Assembly: GCA_034436035.1 (NCBI GenBank)
Contig: DAOTVW010000047.1
Span: 1 to 11,749, forward strand
Direction of reading: 5' to 3'
From: UBA4823 sp034436035
Lineage (GTDB): Bacteria > Chloroflexota > Anaerolineae > Anaerolineales > UBA4823
DNA length: 11,749 nt
The notes under the pieces are model-generated. The model searched no databases. It had not been told where the DNA came from and saw only the letters and a program-made list of their open reading frames with translations. Every line of letters starts with the position of its first letter. Position 1 is the stretch's first letter. This document shows, one piece after another, positions 5,089 through 11,749 of the stretch. Position numbers and translations under genes: made by a program.

Positions 5089-7962
5089 ATGGCATTGGAA
5101 AAATTTTCTCCCACATTCATTACCCGCCCGGCAGATCAACCAATCTGGCACACTTTGCCGGTGGAAGATGTGATTAAAGAACTCGATACCCACCTTGAAC
5201 GCGGCCTCAGTTCCAGCGCAGCTGCGCAGCGCCTGCAGACTTTCGGGCCAAATCAACTTAACGAAGCCCCGCCAACCAGCTTTTGGAAGATGCTGCTGCA
5301 GCAATTCGATAATTTTGTGGTGATCATGCTCATCATCGCTGCCATTATCTCCGCCGTATTAGGAGACTGGATTGAATCGGCAGCCATTCTGGCAATTGTG
5401 GCATTGAATGCCACATTGGGTGTCATCCAAGAGCAAAAGGCGGAACAAGCGCTTGCTGCGTTAAGAAAAATGGCTGCACCCGATGCGCATGTGATCCGCG
5501 ATGGCATCCACCAGGTCATCCCTGCTCACCAGCTTGTGCCTGGTGATTTGGTTTTACTGGAAGCCGGCAATTTTGTCCCCGCCGATTTACGCTTAATCGA
5601 AGCAGTTAATTTAAGAGTAGAAGAAGCTGCCCTAACGGGAGAATCGGTACCGGTGCAGAAAACCGCATCGGTCCTGCTGGAGAAATCCCTGCCGATTGGG
5701 GATCAACGCAATACAGCCTTCATGGGCACGCTGGTTAATTACGGGAGAGGCAAAGGGATTGTCGTCGCCACTGGCATGCGCACCCAGATCGGCTTAATTG
5801 CCGAGATACTGCAAGCGGTAGAAAACGAGCCAACCCCCCTTCAACAGCGTCTAGATCAATTAGGGAAGACGTTGGGCTGGGCAGCCATTGCGATTTGTGG
5901 GGCAGTGTTCTTGCTGGGTTGGTGGCGCGGCCATGAGATACTCGATATGTTCATGATCGCCGTGGGCTTAGCGATTGCCGCCGTACCAGAGGGCTTGCCG
6001 GCTGTTGTGACCATTAGCTTGGCGCTTGGCATGCGGGAGATGATCCGCCGCCATGCCTTAATCCGCAAACTCTCATCGGTCGAAACACTAGGCTCTGCAA
6101 CCGTCATCTGCTCCGATAAAACCGGCACGCTCACCCAAAATGAAATGACCGTCACCCGCCTCTGGGCAGATGGCTCCTTTGTAGAAGTCACCGGAAGTGG
6201 TTATGCTCCAACGGGTGAATTTCGCTTAAAGGAGAGAACGATCGATCTGAACCAATTCCAAGCCATCCTGACCACTCTTTGGGTGGCGATATTAAACAAT
6301 GACGCAAAATTAGAACCGCGCGAAAGCGGTAATGGGGAAATACCCTACCGGGTTGTCGGTGATCCCACAGAAGGCGCGTTGCTGGTGGCTGGATTAAAAG
6401 CCAATGCCAACCTGGGGGAGTTGCTCAACGCTTATCCCCGTGTGCAGGAGGTACCGTTCGACTCGGAGCGTAAGCGGATGGTCACCATTCATGCCCTCAA
6501 ACATCCCCGCCCAGAAGATATCTCCCCATTCGATCAGCCACAACAACCACAAGGATATGTGGTTTTAGTCAAAGGTGCACCTGACCTGGTGCTCGACTTG
6601 TGCACCAGAGTACAGAAAATGGATGATACGGTGCAGGACTTGACCGAAGCCCAACGAATGGAAATCCTGCAAGCCAACGACCGCATGACCCAGGATGCCT
6701 TACGCGTCTTAGCTGTCGCATATAAACTGCTTCCCGAGTTGCCGGAAAATTGGAGCGTGGAGGAAATAGAAAAGGGTATGACCTTTGTTGGGTTGATTGG
6801 CATGATCGACCCGCCGCGTCCCGAAGTGATTCCCGCGCTGGAAAAAGCACGCACAGCAGGCATCCGCACCATCATGATCACCGGCGATTATCCTAACACT
6901 GCCCGCGCCATTGCGGAATCGATCCATCTCCTATCCCCAGGGCATAACGTTCTGACCGGCGCTGAGTTGGACACACTCAGCCCCACGGAACTGCAGCAAC
7001 AAATCCGCTACACTGACGTCTTTGCGCGCGTCTCCCCACAACATAAACTCAAGATTGTCGAAGCATTGCGGGCAGACGATGAAGTGGTAGCGATGACGGG
7101 CGATGGGGTAAACGATGCCCCCGCGATTAAGCGGGCAGATATCGGGATTGCGATGGGGATAACGGGAACCGATGTCGCCAAAGAAAGCGCTGATATGGTG
7201 TTAACGGATGACAATTATGCCAGTATTGTCTCGGCAGTAGAGCAAGGGCGCATCATTTACGCAAATATCCGCAAGTTTGTGTTTTTCCTGCTCTCCTCAA
7301 ACGTGGCGGAAATCATGATAATCTTCCTGGCGACACTGTTCGGATTGCCTTCACCGCTCACGGTCATCCAATTATTGATGCTCAATTTGATCACCGATGG
7401 AGCGCCTGCCCTCGCTTTAGCCATGGAGAGAGGCGACCCAGACGTGATGCAGCGCCCACCGCGCCCGAAAAACGAGCCCATCATTAATAAAACCATGCAG
7501 CTCGGCATCCTCATGCAAACAATTACCCAAACCAGCGCTGTCCTCACCGCATTTGGGGTTGGGCTGTTGTGGCATCTGGCTGGGAACGCAGCGATGCCGG
7601 CTGGGGTCAATCCGATTGCGTTTATCTTGAGTTACGATTGGCGTGGTTTGGATGTACAAACCGCTGAGACCATGGCGTTTGTAACCCTTTCTCTGTGTGA
7701 GTTATTCCGCGCTTATACGGTTCGTTCAGAGCGGTTATCTGTTTTCAAGCTTGGAATATTTTCGAATCGTGCCATGCAGGCAGCCATGGGATTTTCTTTG
7801 GCGGTTCTCTTTTTGACCGTTGCGGTGCCATTTTTACAGCCGATCTTCAACACCCATTTTATGTCCCCGCGCGAATGGATCGTGGTGATTAGCCTGGCAC
7901 TCATACCAGCTGTATCGGAAGAAATCACTAAATTTTTCATTCGTCGATCGCAGGGCGGATGA
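5089..7962 (+). CDS. P-type cation ATPase, class II, probably Ca2+-exporting
   Basis: The 957-residue membrane pump uses ATP to move cations out of the cytoplasm. Order of parts: N-terminal cation-ATPase domain (about 20-65), first helix pair (about 70-115), actuator with TGES (183-186), PEGLP in M4 (300-304), phosphorylation site DKTGT (Asp343), nucleotide-binding KGAP (494-497), hinge TGDGVND (670-676), then the C-terminal helices. Residues aligning with both SERCA calcium sites are present: Glu301 in M4, Asn738 and Glu741 in M5, Asn766, Thr769 and Asp770 in M6, and a Glu in M8 (871). This favours Ca2+, although Mn2+ or other ions cannot be excluded. The start is the ATG 5089-5091, preceded by AGGA (5073-5076) at rather long spacing. 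The in-frame TTG at 4990 overlaps the -10 box and would add 33 residues of non-family sequence. The gene stands alone and is flanked by inverted repeat clusters. Confidence 0.93.
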   Translation: MALEKFSPTFITRPADQPIWHTLPVEDVIKELDTHLERGLSSSAAAQRLQTFGPNQLNEAPPTSFWKMLLQQFDNFVVIMLIIAAIISAVLGDWIESAAILAIVALNATLGVIQEQKAEQALAALRKMAAPDAHVIRDGIHQVIPAHQLVPGDLVLLEAGNFVPADLRLIEAVNLRVEEAALTGESVPVQKTASVLLEKSLPIGDQRNTAFMGTLVNYGRGKGIVVATGMRTQIGLIAEILQAVENEPTPLQQRLDQLGKTLGWAAIAICGAVFLLGWWRGHEILDMFMIAVGLAIAAVPEGLPAVVTISLALGMREMIRRHALIRKLSSVETLGSATVICSDKTGTLTQNEMTVTRLWADGSFVEVTGSGYAPTGEFRLKERTIDLNQFQAILTTLWVAILNNDAKLEPRESGNGEIPYRVVGDPTEGALLVAGLKANANLGELLNAYPRVQEVPFDSERKRMVTIHALKHPRPEDISPFDQPQQPQGYVVLVKGAPDLVLDLCTRVQKMDDTVQDLTEAQRMEILQANDRMTQDALRVLAVAYKLLPELPENWSVEEIEKGMTFVGLIGMIDPPRPEVIPALEKARTAGIRTIMITGDYPNTARAIAESIHLLSPGHNVLTGAELDTLSPTELQQQIRYTDVFARVSPQHKLKIVEALRADDEVVAMTGDGVNDAPAIKRADIGIAMGITGTDVAKESADMVLTDDNYASIVSAVEQGRIIYANIRKFVFFLLSSNVAEIMIIFLATLFGLPSPLTVIQLLMLNLITDGAPALALAMERGDPDVMQRPPRPKNEPIINKTMQLGILMQTITQTSAVLTAFGVGLLWHLAGNAAMPAGVNPIAFILSYDWRGLDVQTAETMAFVTLSLCELFRAYTVRSERLSVFKLGIFSNRAMQAAMGFSLAVLFLTVAVPFLQPIFNTHFMSPREWIVVISLALIPAVSEEITKFFIRRSQGG

Positions 7963-7975
7963 TATTTGTAGGGCG

Positions 7976-8030
7976 GGATTCTAATCCAGTCGTTATTATT
8001 GCGGAATTTGGGCGACGGGTATAAAACCCG
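7976..8030. repeat. Two short inverted repeats behind the ATPase gene
   Basis: GGATT-CT-AATCC (7976-7987) and CGGGT-ATAAA-ACCCG (8016-8030) are perfect short palindromes 14-18 nt behind the stop and beyond. Neither is followed by a T run, so they are poor intrinsic terminators. They lie directly before the larger repeat cluster and may be decayed parts of the same family of intergenic repeats. Confidence 0.4.
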
Positions 8031-8045
8031 AGCCAATGATAGTAT

Positions 8046-8153
8046 CCCGAAATCCATTTCGGGGATTGTGCGATAGAGGATATCAGGTATAGAAACCTTA
8101 CCTACGCATTGTCGGGATGGTGCGAAATAAATTTCGCATTACCCATTGCCTCC
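8046..8153 (+). repeat. Right copy of the two-part palindromic repeat
   Basis: On the plus strand this block is a U unit (8046-8101) followed by a V unit (8102-8153). U opens with the perfect palindrome CCCGAAAT-CC-ATTTCGGG (8046-8063), and V contains TGCGAAAT-AA-ATTTCGCA (8121-8138). The same units occur at 4633-4743 in the opposite orientation but in the order V-U. The two orders together suggest the copies derive from an alternating array with a period of about 108 bp. No coding frame is visible. Confidence 0.65.
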
Positions 8154-8199
8154 ATCCCATCTGAATGGATAAAATTGTGATTAATAATACAATGCATTT

Positions 8200-8221
8200 T
8201 ATAATTGTGAGAAATATCACG
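8200..8221 (+). promoter_or_regulatory. Orphan -10 box overlapping a CRP/FNR-like operator
   Basis: TATAAT at 8200-8205 is directly followed by TGTGA-N6-TCACG (8206-8221), which matches the CRP-family pattern TGTGA-N6-TCACA in nine of ten defined bases. A TTGTGA at 8175-8180 could act as a poor -35 at 19-bp spacing; the 8-mer AATTGTGA occurs at 8173 and 8203, 30 bp apart. On the plus strand no convincing gene follows: transcription would run through 8212-8377 into the antisense strand of the kinase gene. The rest of 8154-8377 contains only a CATGAC/GTCATG pair (8236-8257), a TCAGGA/TCCTGA hairpin (8290-8306) and the hairpin behind the kinase gene. Confidence 0.4.
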
Positions 8222-8336
8222 TATTCATTATGACACATGACAATTTCTAAAGTCATGGATTTATTGTATGATTCAAGAGGATATGGGATTCAGGAAACTC
8301 TCCTGATGCTCATCGCTGTTTCCTCCTTTGGCGAAC

Positions 8337-8374
8337 GTCTCCGCCGGGTATTCCCTCACCGCCCCGGCGGAGAC
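8337..8374 (-). terminator. GC-rich hairpin behind the histidine kinase gene
   Basis: A perfect 12-bp stem, GTCTCCGCCGGG with CCCGGCGGAGAC, encloses a 14-nt loop and begins three nt after the kinase stop codon. It is the strongest hairpin in the window and should end or protect the 3' end of the operon transcript. No T run follows on the minus strand; on the plus strand it is followed only by TGTTT. It may therefore work as a U-less terminator, as an mRNA stabiliser, or for a plus-strand transcript from about 8212. Confidence 0.6.
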
Positions 8375-8377
8375 TGT

Positions 8378-10276
8378 TTAAGCGCCCGGCAACACCACAG
8401 TAAAAGTCGTCCCCACCCCTTCTTGTGATTCCAACCAGATACGTCCACGATGATCATCCACAATTGACTTGACAATAGTCAATCCCAAGCCGGTGCCCCC
8501 TTCCCCTTCCGGTAAATTACTGCCGCGAAAAAACTTCTCAAAAATATGCGGCTGCTCTGCCAAAGGGATACCCACCCCATTATCCCAAACCTGTAAAACC
8601 ACTTGCCCTTGCTCCTGCCATGCTCGCACGCCTACTTTGCCGCCCCGTTGGGTATATTTCAGCGCATTACTCACTAAATTTGTCACCATTTGTTGAATCC
8701 GAATTGCATTCCCATATACAGGCGGTAACGGTTTCTGAATATCAATCTGGATCTCCGTACCCTTTTCAGCAGCCGACCCCGCCACGGTTTCAATCGAACG
8801 CACGATTAAACTATCGATTTCCAACAATTCCTTATGGGTATCCATGCCCGCTTCGATACGCCCTAAATCGAGTAAATCGGTGATCAGAGCGGTTATTCCC
8901 TGAACACTGTTTTGAATCCGCCGCAGATACTCGCGCTGGCGCTCGTTTGTCTCCCCTACTCGTTTGATCAATTCGGTGTATCCTAAAATGGCGGTCAATG
9001 GAGAACGGATGTCATGAGAAACCGCATTGACAAAATCCGTCTTTTGGCGATCGAGTTCTTTGAAATGGGTGATTTCATGCAGCGTAATCACATACCCCAC
9101 CCCTTCAATCGGTGTGATCTGGCAGTTCCAAACCTCCTCGCCATCTAAATGGATTTCGTGCCATTTCCCTTTTTGGCTATCCACCTCTTGCAGAATGAGC
9201 GAAATCTCCTGGTTGTTAATCACCTGCTCAATGGGTACCCCGCTAACGGGCTTTTCAGCCCAGCGAAATGCTCCCATTGCCGTATTATTGACAAATAAAA
9301 GTTTCTTCTCTAAATCGATCATCAATACCGCATCTTGGATTTGATTGAGTATCGTGGTTAACTTTTCCCGCTCGACATCGTTGGAATGGTACAGGTTGGC
9401 GTTCTGAATTGCAATGGCAGCAAAATCAGCCAGCGCTTCTAATAACGTTCTGTCATATTCCGTAAAGGTGCGGCTTTGGCGGCGATTGAGAACGCCTAAA
9501 ACGCCTACTGCCTCTTCTCCCATCAATAAAGGAACAAAAATGAGCGCCCGCACCAAAAAAGCGGTTTGAATTTTCTTCAAGCCGTCCCCATCCAATGAGA
9601 GTGGTTGTTTTTTCATAAACACTTCACCAATAAGCGTGTCATGAACGGGAAGGCGTAAGAGGCGCGTTTGCCCCTGGTCACGCGTGTACGATGAACGCAA
9701 GATCAATTCTCCACTGGAAGGGTCTAATAACAATAATTGCGCTTCCTCTGCCGCGCTGAGCTCAACTGCTGCGATGACCACCTCTTTTAAGACTTTATCC
9801 AGCTGGAGTGATGCGCTAATTTGACGGCCGATATGGCGTAATCTTTCTAAATCATCCACTCTCTTTTGTAGGGAGCGGGTATTACGGCGGGTTTCTCCGA
9901 TCACCCATTTTTGTAAATTGCGTTGAAATTCCCCTGCCTGATCCAATTTCTCGTAAAGAAGCGTGCGATCAGCGGAAGCAGGGATGATGCCTCTAAATCC
10001 TAATTCCAAGGCATGAAACGCCGCCTGGGTACTATCCTTCCGGCAATAATAAAGGACTGGAATGATTGGGTTCGATTGGATGATCGCATCGGCACCCTGC
10101 GGGCTAATTCTTTCATCCATAATGATCGCGCATGGAAATTCAATCTGCGGCCGCTGATTAAACTCAGCACTATCCTGCAAGATTTCTACCTGGTAACCTG
10201 GCCTCTCCAAAATCCATTCTGCTAAACGAACTGCTTCGTTTGTCTCTGGGAAAATCAGAAATACCTTAAAGATCAT
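8378..10276 (-). CDS. Hybrid sensor histidine kinase: pseudo-receiver, GAF, PAS, HisKA, HATPase
   Basis: The 632-residue soluble kinase has no transmembrane segment and should sense cytoplasmic signals. Order of parts: receiver-like domain (about 1-118), coiled linker (about 120-155), GAF (about 158-295), PAS (about 303-400), HisKA with SHDIRSPL (phospho-acceptor His421), then the ATPase domain with N box NLVSNALKY (533-541), G1 DNGVGI (565-570), F box FEKFF (579-583) and G2 GTGLGL (594-599). All kinase motifs are intact. The receiver keeps Asp54 but has Phe9-Pro10 where the acidic pair belongs and Ala100 at the conserved Lys, so it probably cannot be phosphorylated normally. The ATG at 10274-10276 has no Shine-Dalgarno sequence and no in-frame start upstream; an 11-codon frame overlaps it and may couple translation. 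It follows the receiver-GAF gene by 26 nt in one operon. Confidence 0.92.
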   Translation of the reverse strand: MIFKVFLIFPETNEAVRLAEWILERPGYQVEILQDSAEFNQRPQIEFPCAIIMDERISPQGADAIIQSNPIIPVLYYCRKDSTQAAFHALELGFRGIIPASADRTLLYEKLDQAGEFQRNLQKWVIGETRRNTRSLQKRVDDLERLRHIGRQISASLQLDKVLKEVVIAAVELSAAEEAQLLLLDPSSGELILRSSYTRDQGQTRLLRLPVHDTLIGEVFMKKQPLSLDGDGLKKIQTAFLVRALIFVPLLMGEEAVGVLGVLNRRQSRTFTEYDRTLLEALADFAAIAIQNANLYHSNDVEREKLTTILNQIQDAVLMIDLEKKLLFVNNTAMGAFRWAEKPVSGVPIEQVINNQEISLILQEVDSQKGKWHEIHLDGEEVWNCQITPIEGVGYVITLHEITHFKELDRQKTDFVNAVSHDIRSPLTAILGYTELIKRVGETNERQREYLRRIQNSVQGITALITDLLDLGRIEAGMDTHKELLEIDSLIVRSIETVAGSAAEKGTEIQIDIQKPLPPVYGNAIRIQQMVTNLVSNALKYTQRGGKVGVRAWQEQGQVVLQVWDNGVGIPLAEQPHIFEKFFRGSNLPEGEGGTGLGLTIVKSIVDDHRGRIWLESQEGVGTTFTVVLPGA

Positions 10277-10301
10277 TCGTGTGTCCGTCTTGATTTTTCA
10301 T
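10266..10301 (-). CDS. Possible 11-codon coupling peptide before the kinase start
   Basis: An ATG at 10299-10301 lies one base after the TAG of the upstream gene and four nt behind the second half of an AGGAT ribosome binding sequence inside that gene's last codons. It reads MKNQDGHTNDL and stops at 10266-10268, so its end overlaps the kinase ATG in another frame. The kinase start itself lacks a ribosome binding site, so terminating ribosomes could re-initiate there. The peptide is probably not functional by itself, and the whole feature may be chance. Confidence 0.25.
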   Translation of the reverse strand: MKNQDGHTNDL

Positions 10302-10302
10302 G

Positions 10303-11454
10303 CTAATCCTCATTTGCATCCGGTTGGGAGGTGAATGGCGGTATCTCCGTCAGAATCGCCTGCAAATTATCGTTTATTTGATATAACATCTTCCTTTGCT
10401 TATTGCTCAATAACATCCCTTCTTCGGAAAGCATTGCCAAAGTGGTTTCATAAGCATTGAGAATATACTGTTTGATGGCGTCACGTTTTTCAGTTGAGTC
10501 GCTTAGCGGTGGTTCGCCCGCTATTGAAATCTCTTTTTGGCTGGAGGACAAACGTTTAATCATTAATATGCTTGCCAAATAATCCGTCAAAAATGAAGCG
10601 ATTTGTCTTTGTGAAGGATCAAAAGGAGTATTTTGAGTGCGCAAAAGGATGAGAGAGCCTAACAGTTCAGAGTGAAAATGTATCGGTACGATAAGCGCCA
10701 CTTGACCATAATCCGAAAGGATAAACGGTTTAAGCGATTCCCCATAGACGTGCAGTGCCTCAAAATTAACCCAATGGGATGATAAGCCATCATCCCAAAT
10801 TTTGTTTCGTTGTGCGTCTAATTCGGCGGGCATGTTTACAGTCGCAATGAGATAAAGAGGGGCGTTACTCTCCTTGCTCAAACAAATCAAGCCCCGCTCG
10901 GCATTGGTTAATGAAACAATCCGCTGCAGAAATAGCGTGAGCAAACGGTGGATATCGCTTTTTTCATGGAAAAGCGTTCCAATATCAATCAGGTTATTGA
11001 AACTATTCGACAGAGTCTGATATTCAACCCGCATGGTATTTAGGGTTTCGTTCAGCCTTTGTATTTCCAGCCTTAAATGCACCGGGATCAACGCTCTTTC
11101 CACTACGCGCAGGATTTCTGTTTCCCGAGCCGGCATTAACAGGAAATCCACCGCGCCTAAGCGAAAGGCAGCCAGGATATCGCCCTCTTCCGCTTCCTTA
11201 GATAAAACGACCAACGGGATATCCAGCCCCTGGGCAGTCAGAGCCGCCAGTAAATCTTTTGCGGATAGCCCGGGCATGAACAAATTGGAAAGGATCAAGT
11301 GGGGTTGAAATTGCTCGATGAATGAAAACGCCACAGTGGCGGATGGGGCAACTTCAACGAGATAACCACTGGGTTGGAGTACCTGATGAACTAAAAAATC
11401 GCTTATCTTTCGGTCGGTTTCAATGATCAGGATTCGTTCGGACCTCTTTTCCAT
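10303..11454 (-). CDS. Pseudo-receiver plus GAF domain protein without output domain
   Basis: The 383-residue cytoplasmic protein has a receiver-fold domain (about 6-122), a helical linker (about 125-158), a GAF domain (about 160-300) and a helical tail (about 322-370). No DNA-binding, cyclase, phosphatase or kinase motif is seen. The receiver has Asn57 at the phospho-acceptor position (LSNLFMPG), Glu12-Thr13 where an acidic pair is usual, and Met108 at the conserved Lys. It should therefore signal without Asp phosphorylation, perhaps as a binding or dimerisation module. Its layout repeats the first half of the kinase encoded 26 nt downstream, suggesting the two products act together, with this protein modulating the kinase or sharing its ligand. 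The ATG at 11452-11454 fits the start of the receiver fold. It has no Shine-Dalgarno sequence and lies at the predicted transcription start. Confidence 0.85.
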   Translation of the reverse strand: MEKRSERILIIETDRKISDFLVHQVLQPSGYLVEVAPSATVAFSFIEQFQPHLILSNLFMPGLSAKDLLAALTAQGLDIPLVVLSKEAEEGDILAAFRLGAVDFLLMPARETEILRVVERALIPVHLRLEIQRLNETLNTMRVEYQTLSNSFNNLIDIGTLFHEKSDIHRLLTLFLQRIVSLTNAERGLICLSKESNAPLYLIATVNMPAELDAQRNKIWDDGLSSHWVNFEALHVYGESLKPFILSDYGQVALIVPIHFHSELLGSLILLRTQNTPFDPSQRQIASFLTDYLASILMIKRLSSSQKEISIAGEPPLSDSTEKRDAIKQYILNAYETTLAMLSEEGMLLSNKQRKMLYQINDNLQAILTEIPPFTSQPDANED

Positions 11455-11460
11455 GTTCTA

Positions 11461-11489
11461 ATCATAGCACGAAGTGGCGTTTTTGTCAC
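11461..11489 (-). promoter_or_regulatory. Promoter of the receiver-GAF / histidine kinase operon
   Basis: On the minus strand GTGACA (11484-11489, five of six) and TATGAT (11461-11466, five of six) are separated by exactly 17 bp. Six bases separate the -10 box from the start ATG, so transcription is predicted to begin at or within a base of the A of the start codon. Together with the missing ribosome binding site, this points to a leaderless mRNA for the first gene. Confidence 0.65.
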
Positions 11490-11633
11490 AGGAGGGTGTT
11501 TTCCACTAAACCTTACCAGTGGGGGGGTTTTTTCTGGCGATAGTGTTGAACACATGCCTCTCTTTTTCCATCACCACTAACCACCAAAGTTCATTGAGCA
11601 TATTAGAATTCTATAAGAGCACAGTGAAACCGC

Positions 11634-11663
11634 TTGACTTTTCGCTAGAAATTCGCATACAAT
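11634..11663 (+). promoter_or_regulatory. Divergent promoter for the gene at the right edge
   Basis: TTGACT (11634-11639) and TACAAT (11658-11663), each five of six, are 18 bp apart. Transcription would start near 11670, leaving a leader of about 61 nt before the ATG at 11731. The gap 11455-11730 also contains a CCACT/AGTGG hairpin (11503-11522) running into a G7-T6 tract (11521-11533) and a GTGTT-G-AACAC palindrome near 11543; I see no gene in it. Confidence 0.65.
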
Positions 11664-11730
11664 GTTAATAGAATAACAATCGGGATAGTGGGAAAGAAAC
11701 CGATTGGATAAATTGATAAAGGAGGATAGT

Positions 11731-11749
11731 ATGATAACGGATCGTGACC
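11731..11749 (+). CDS. Start of an unidentified gene cut by the right edge
   Basis: Only the first six codons (MITDRD) are inside the window. An AAAGGAGGA ribosome binding site (11718-11726) with ideal spacing and the promoter at 11634-11663 support a real, well-expressed gene. It is transcribed divergently from the receiver-GAF/kinase operon and could be its neighbour in function, which cannot be judged from six residues. Confidence 0.6.

Noticed and set aside
6534..6881. Long open frames on the minus strand within the ATPase gene.
   Set aside because: They are shadows of a gene with complete P-type ATPase motifs on the plus strand and have no family features of their own.
8237..8428. A 63-codon plus-strand open frame behind the orphan promoter.
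   Set aside because: It runs through the GC-rich terminator hairpin into the antisense strand of the kinase gene, has no good ribosome binding site and its composition is not protein-like.

Overview
The window looks like chromosomal DNA of a free-living bacterium with mid-range G+C content, judged by eye. A GAF/PAS histidine kinase next to a GAF-carrying receiver protein, an SLC13 permease with RCK-C domains, a DegV protein and a SERCA-like P-type ATPase would suit a Chloroflexota genome, perhaps Anaerolineae. That assignment is an inference from gene style; no rRNA or tRNA is present to test it.

Left part (1-4580, all minus strand). Transcription runs right to left. An SLC13-type anion permease (2742-4580) is followed by ppnP, a small cupin nucleoside phosphorylase (2381-2695). 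A second unit starts at an extended -10 promoter and reads a DegV/FakB-like fatty-acid-binding protein (1233-2102), a family 2 glycosyltransferase (229-1179), and probably a further gene that leaves the window on the left (1-201).

Middle (4581-8377). A large Ca2+-type P-type ATPase (5089-7962) is read on the plus strand from its own extended -10 promoter. It is flanked by two diverged repeat clusters in opposite orientation (4633-4743 and 8046-8153). Both are built from the same two sub-units and contain short palindromes with the core CGAAAY-NN-ATTTCG. Beside the left cluster lies the 5' end of a dead transposase gene, still carrying a good ribosome binding site. The gap after the ATPase also holds an orphan -10 box overlapping a CRP/FNR-like operator, then a 12-bp GC-rich hairpin directly behind the kinase gene.

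Right part (8378-11749). A two-gene minus-strand operon encodes a receiver-GAF protein without an output domain (10303-11454) and a receiver-GAF-PAS-histidine kinase (8378-10276). Both receiver domains have lost catalytic residues. The operon promoter puts the predicted transcription start on the A of the start codon, so the first mRNA may be leaderless. A strong divergent promoter and ribosome binding site then lead into a plus-strand gene cut by the right edge.

No clear new defence or mobile system is visible. The items most worth a second look are the inverted repeat clusters around the ATPase, the transposase remnant, the paired pseudo-receivers, and the orphan promoter/operator at about 8200.
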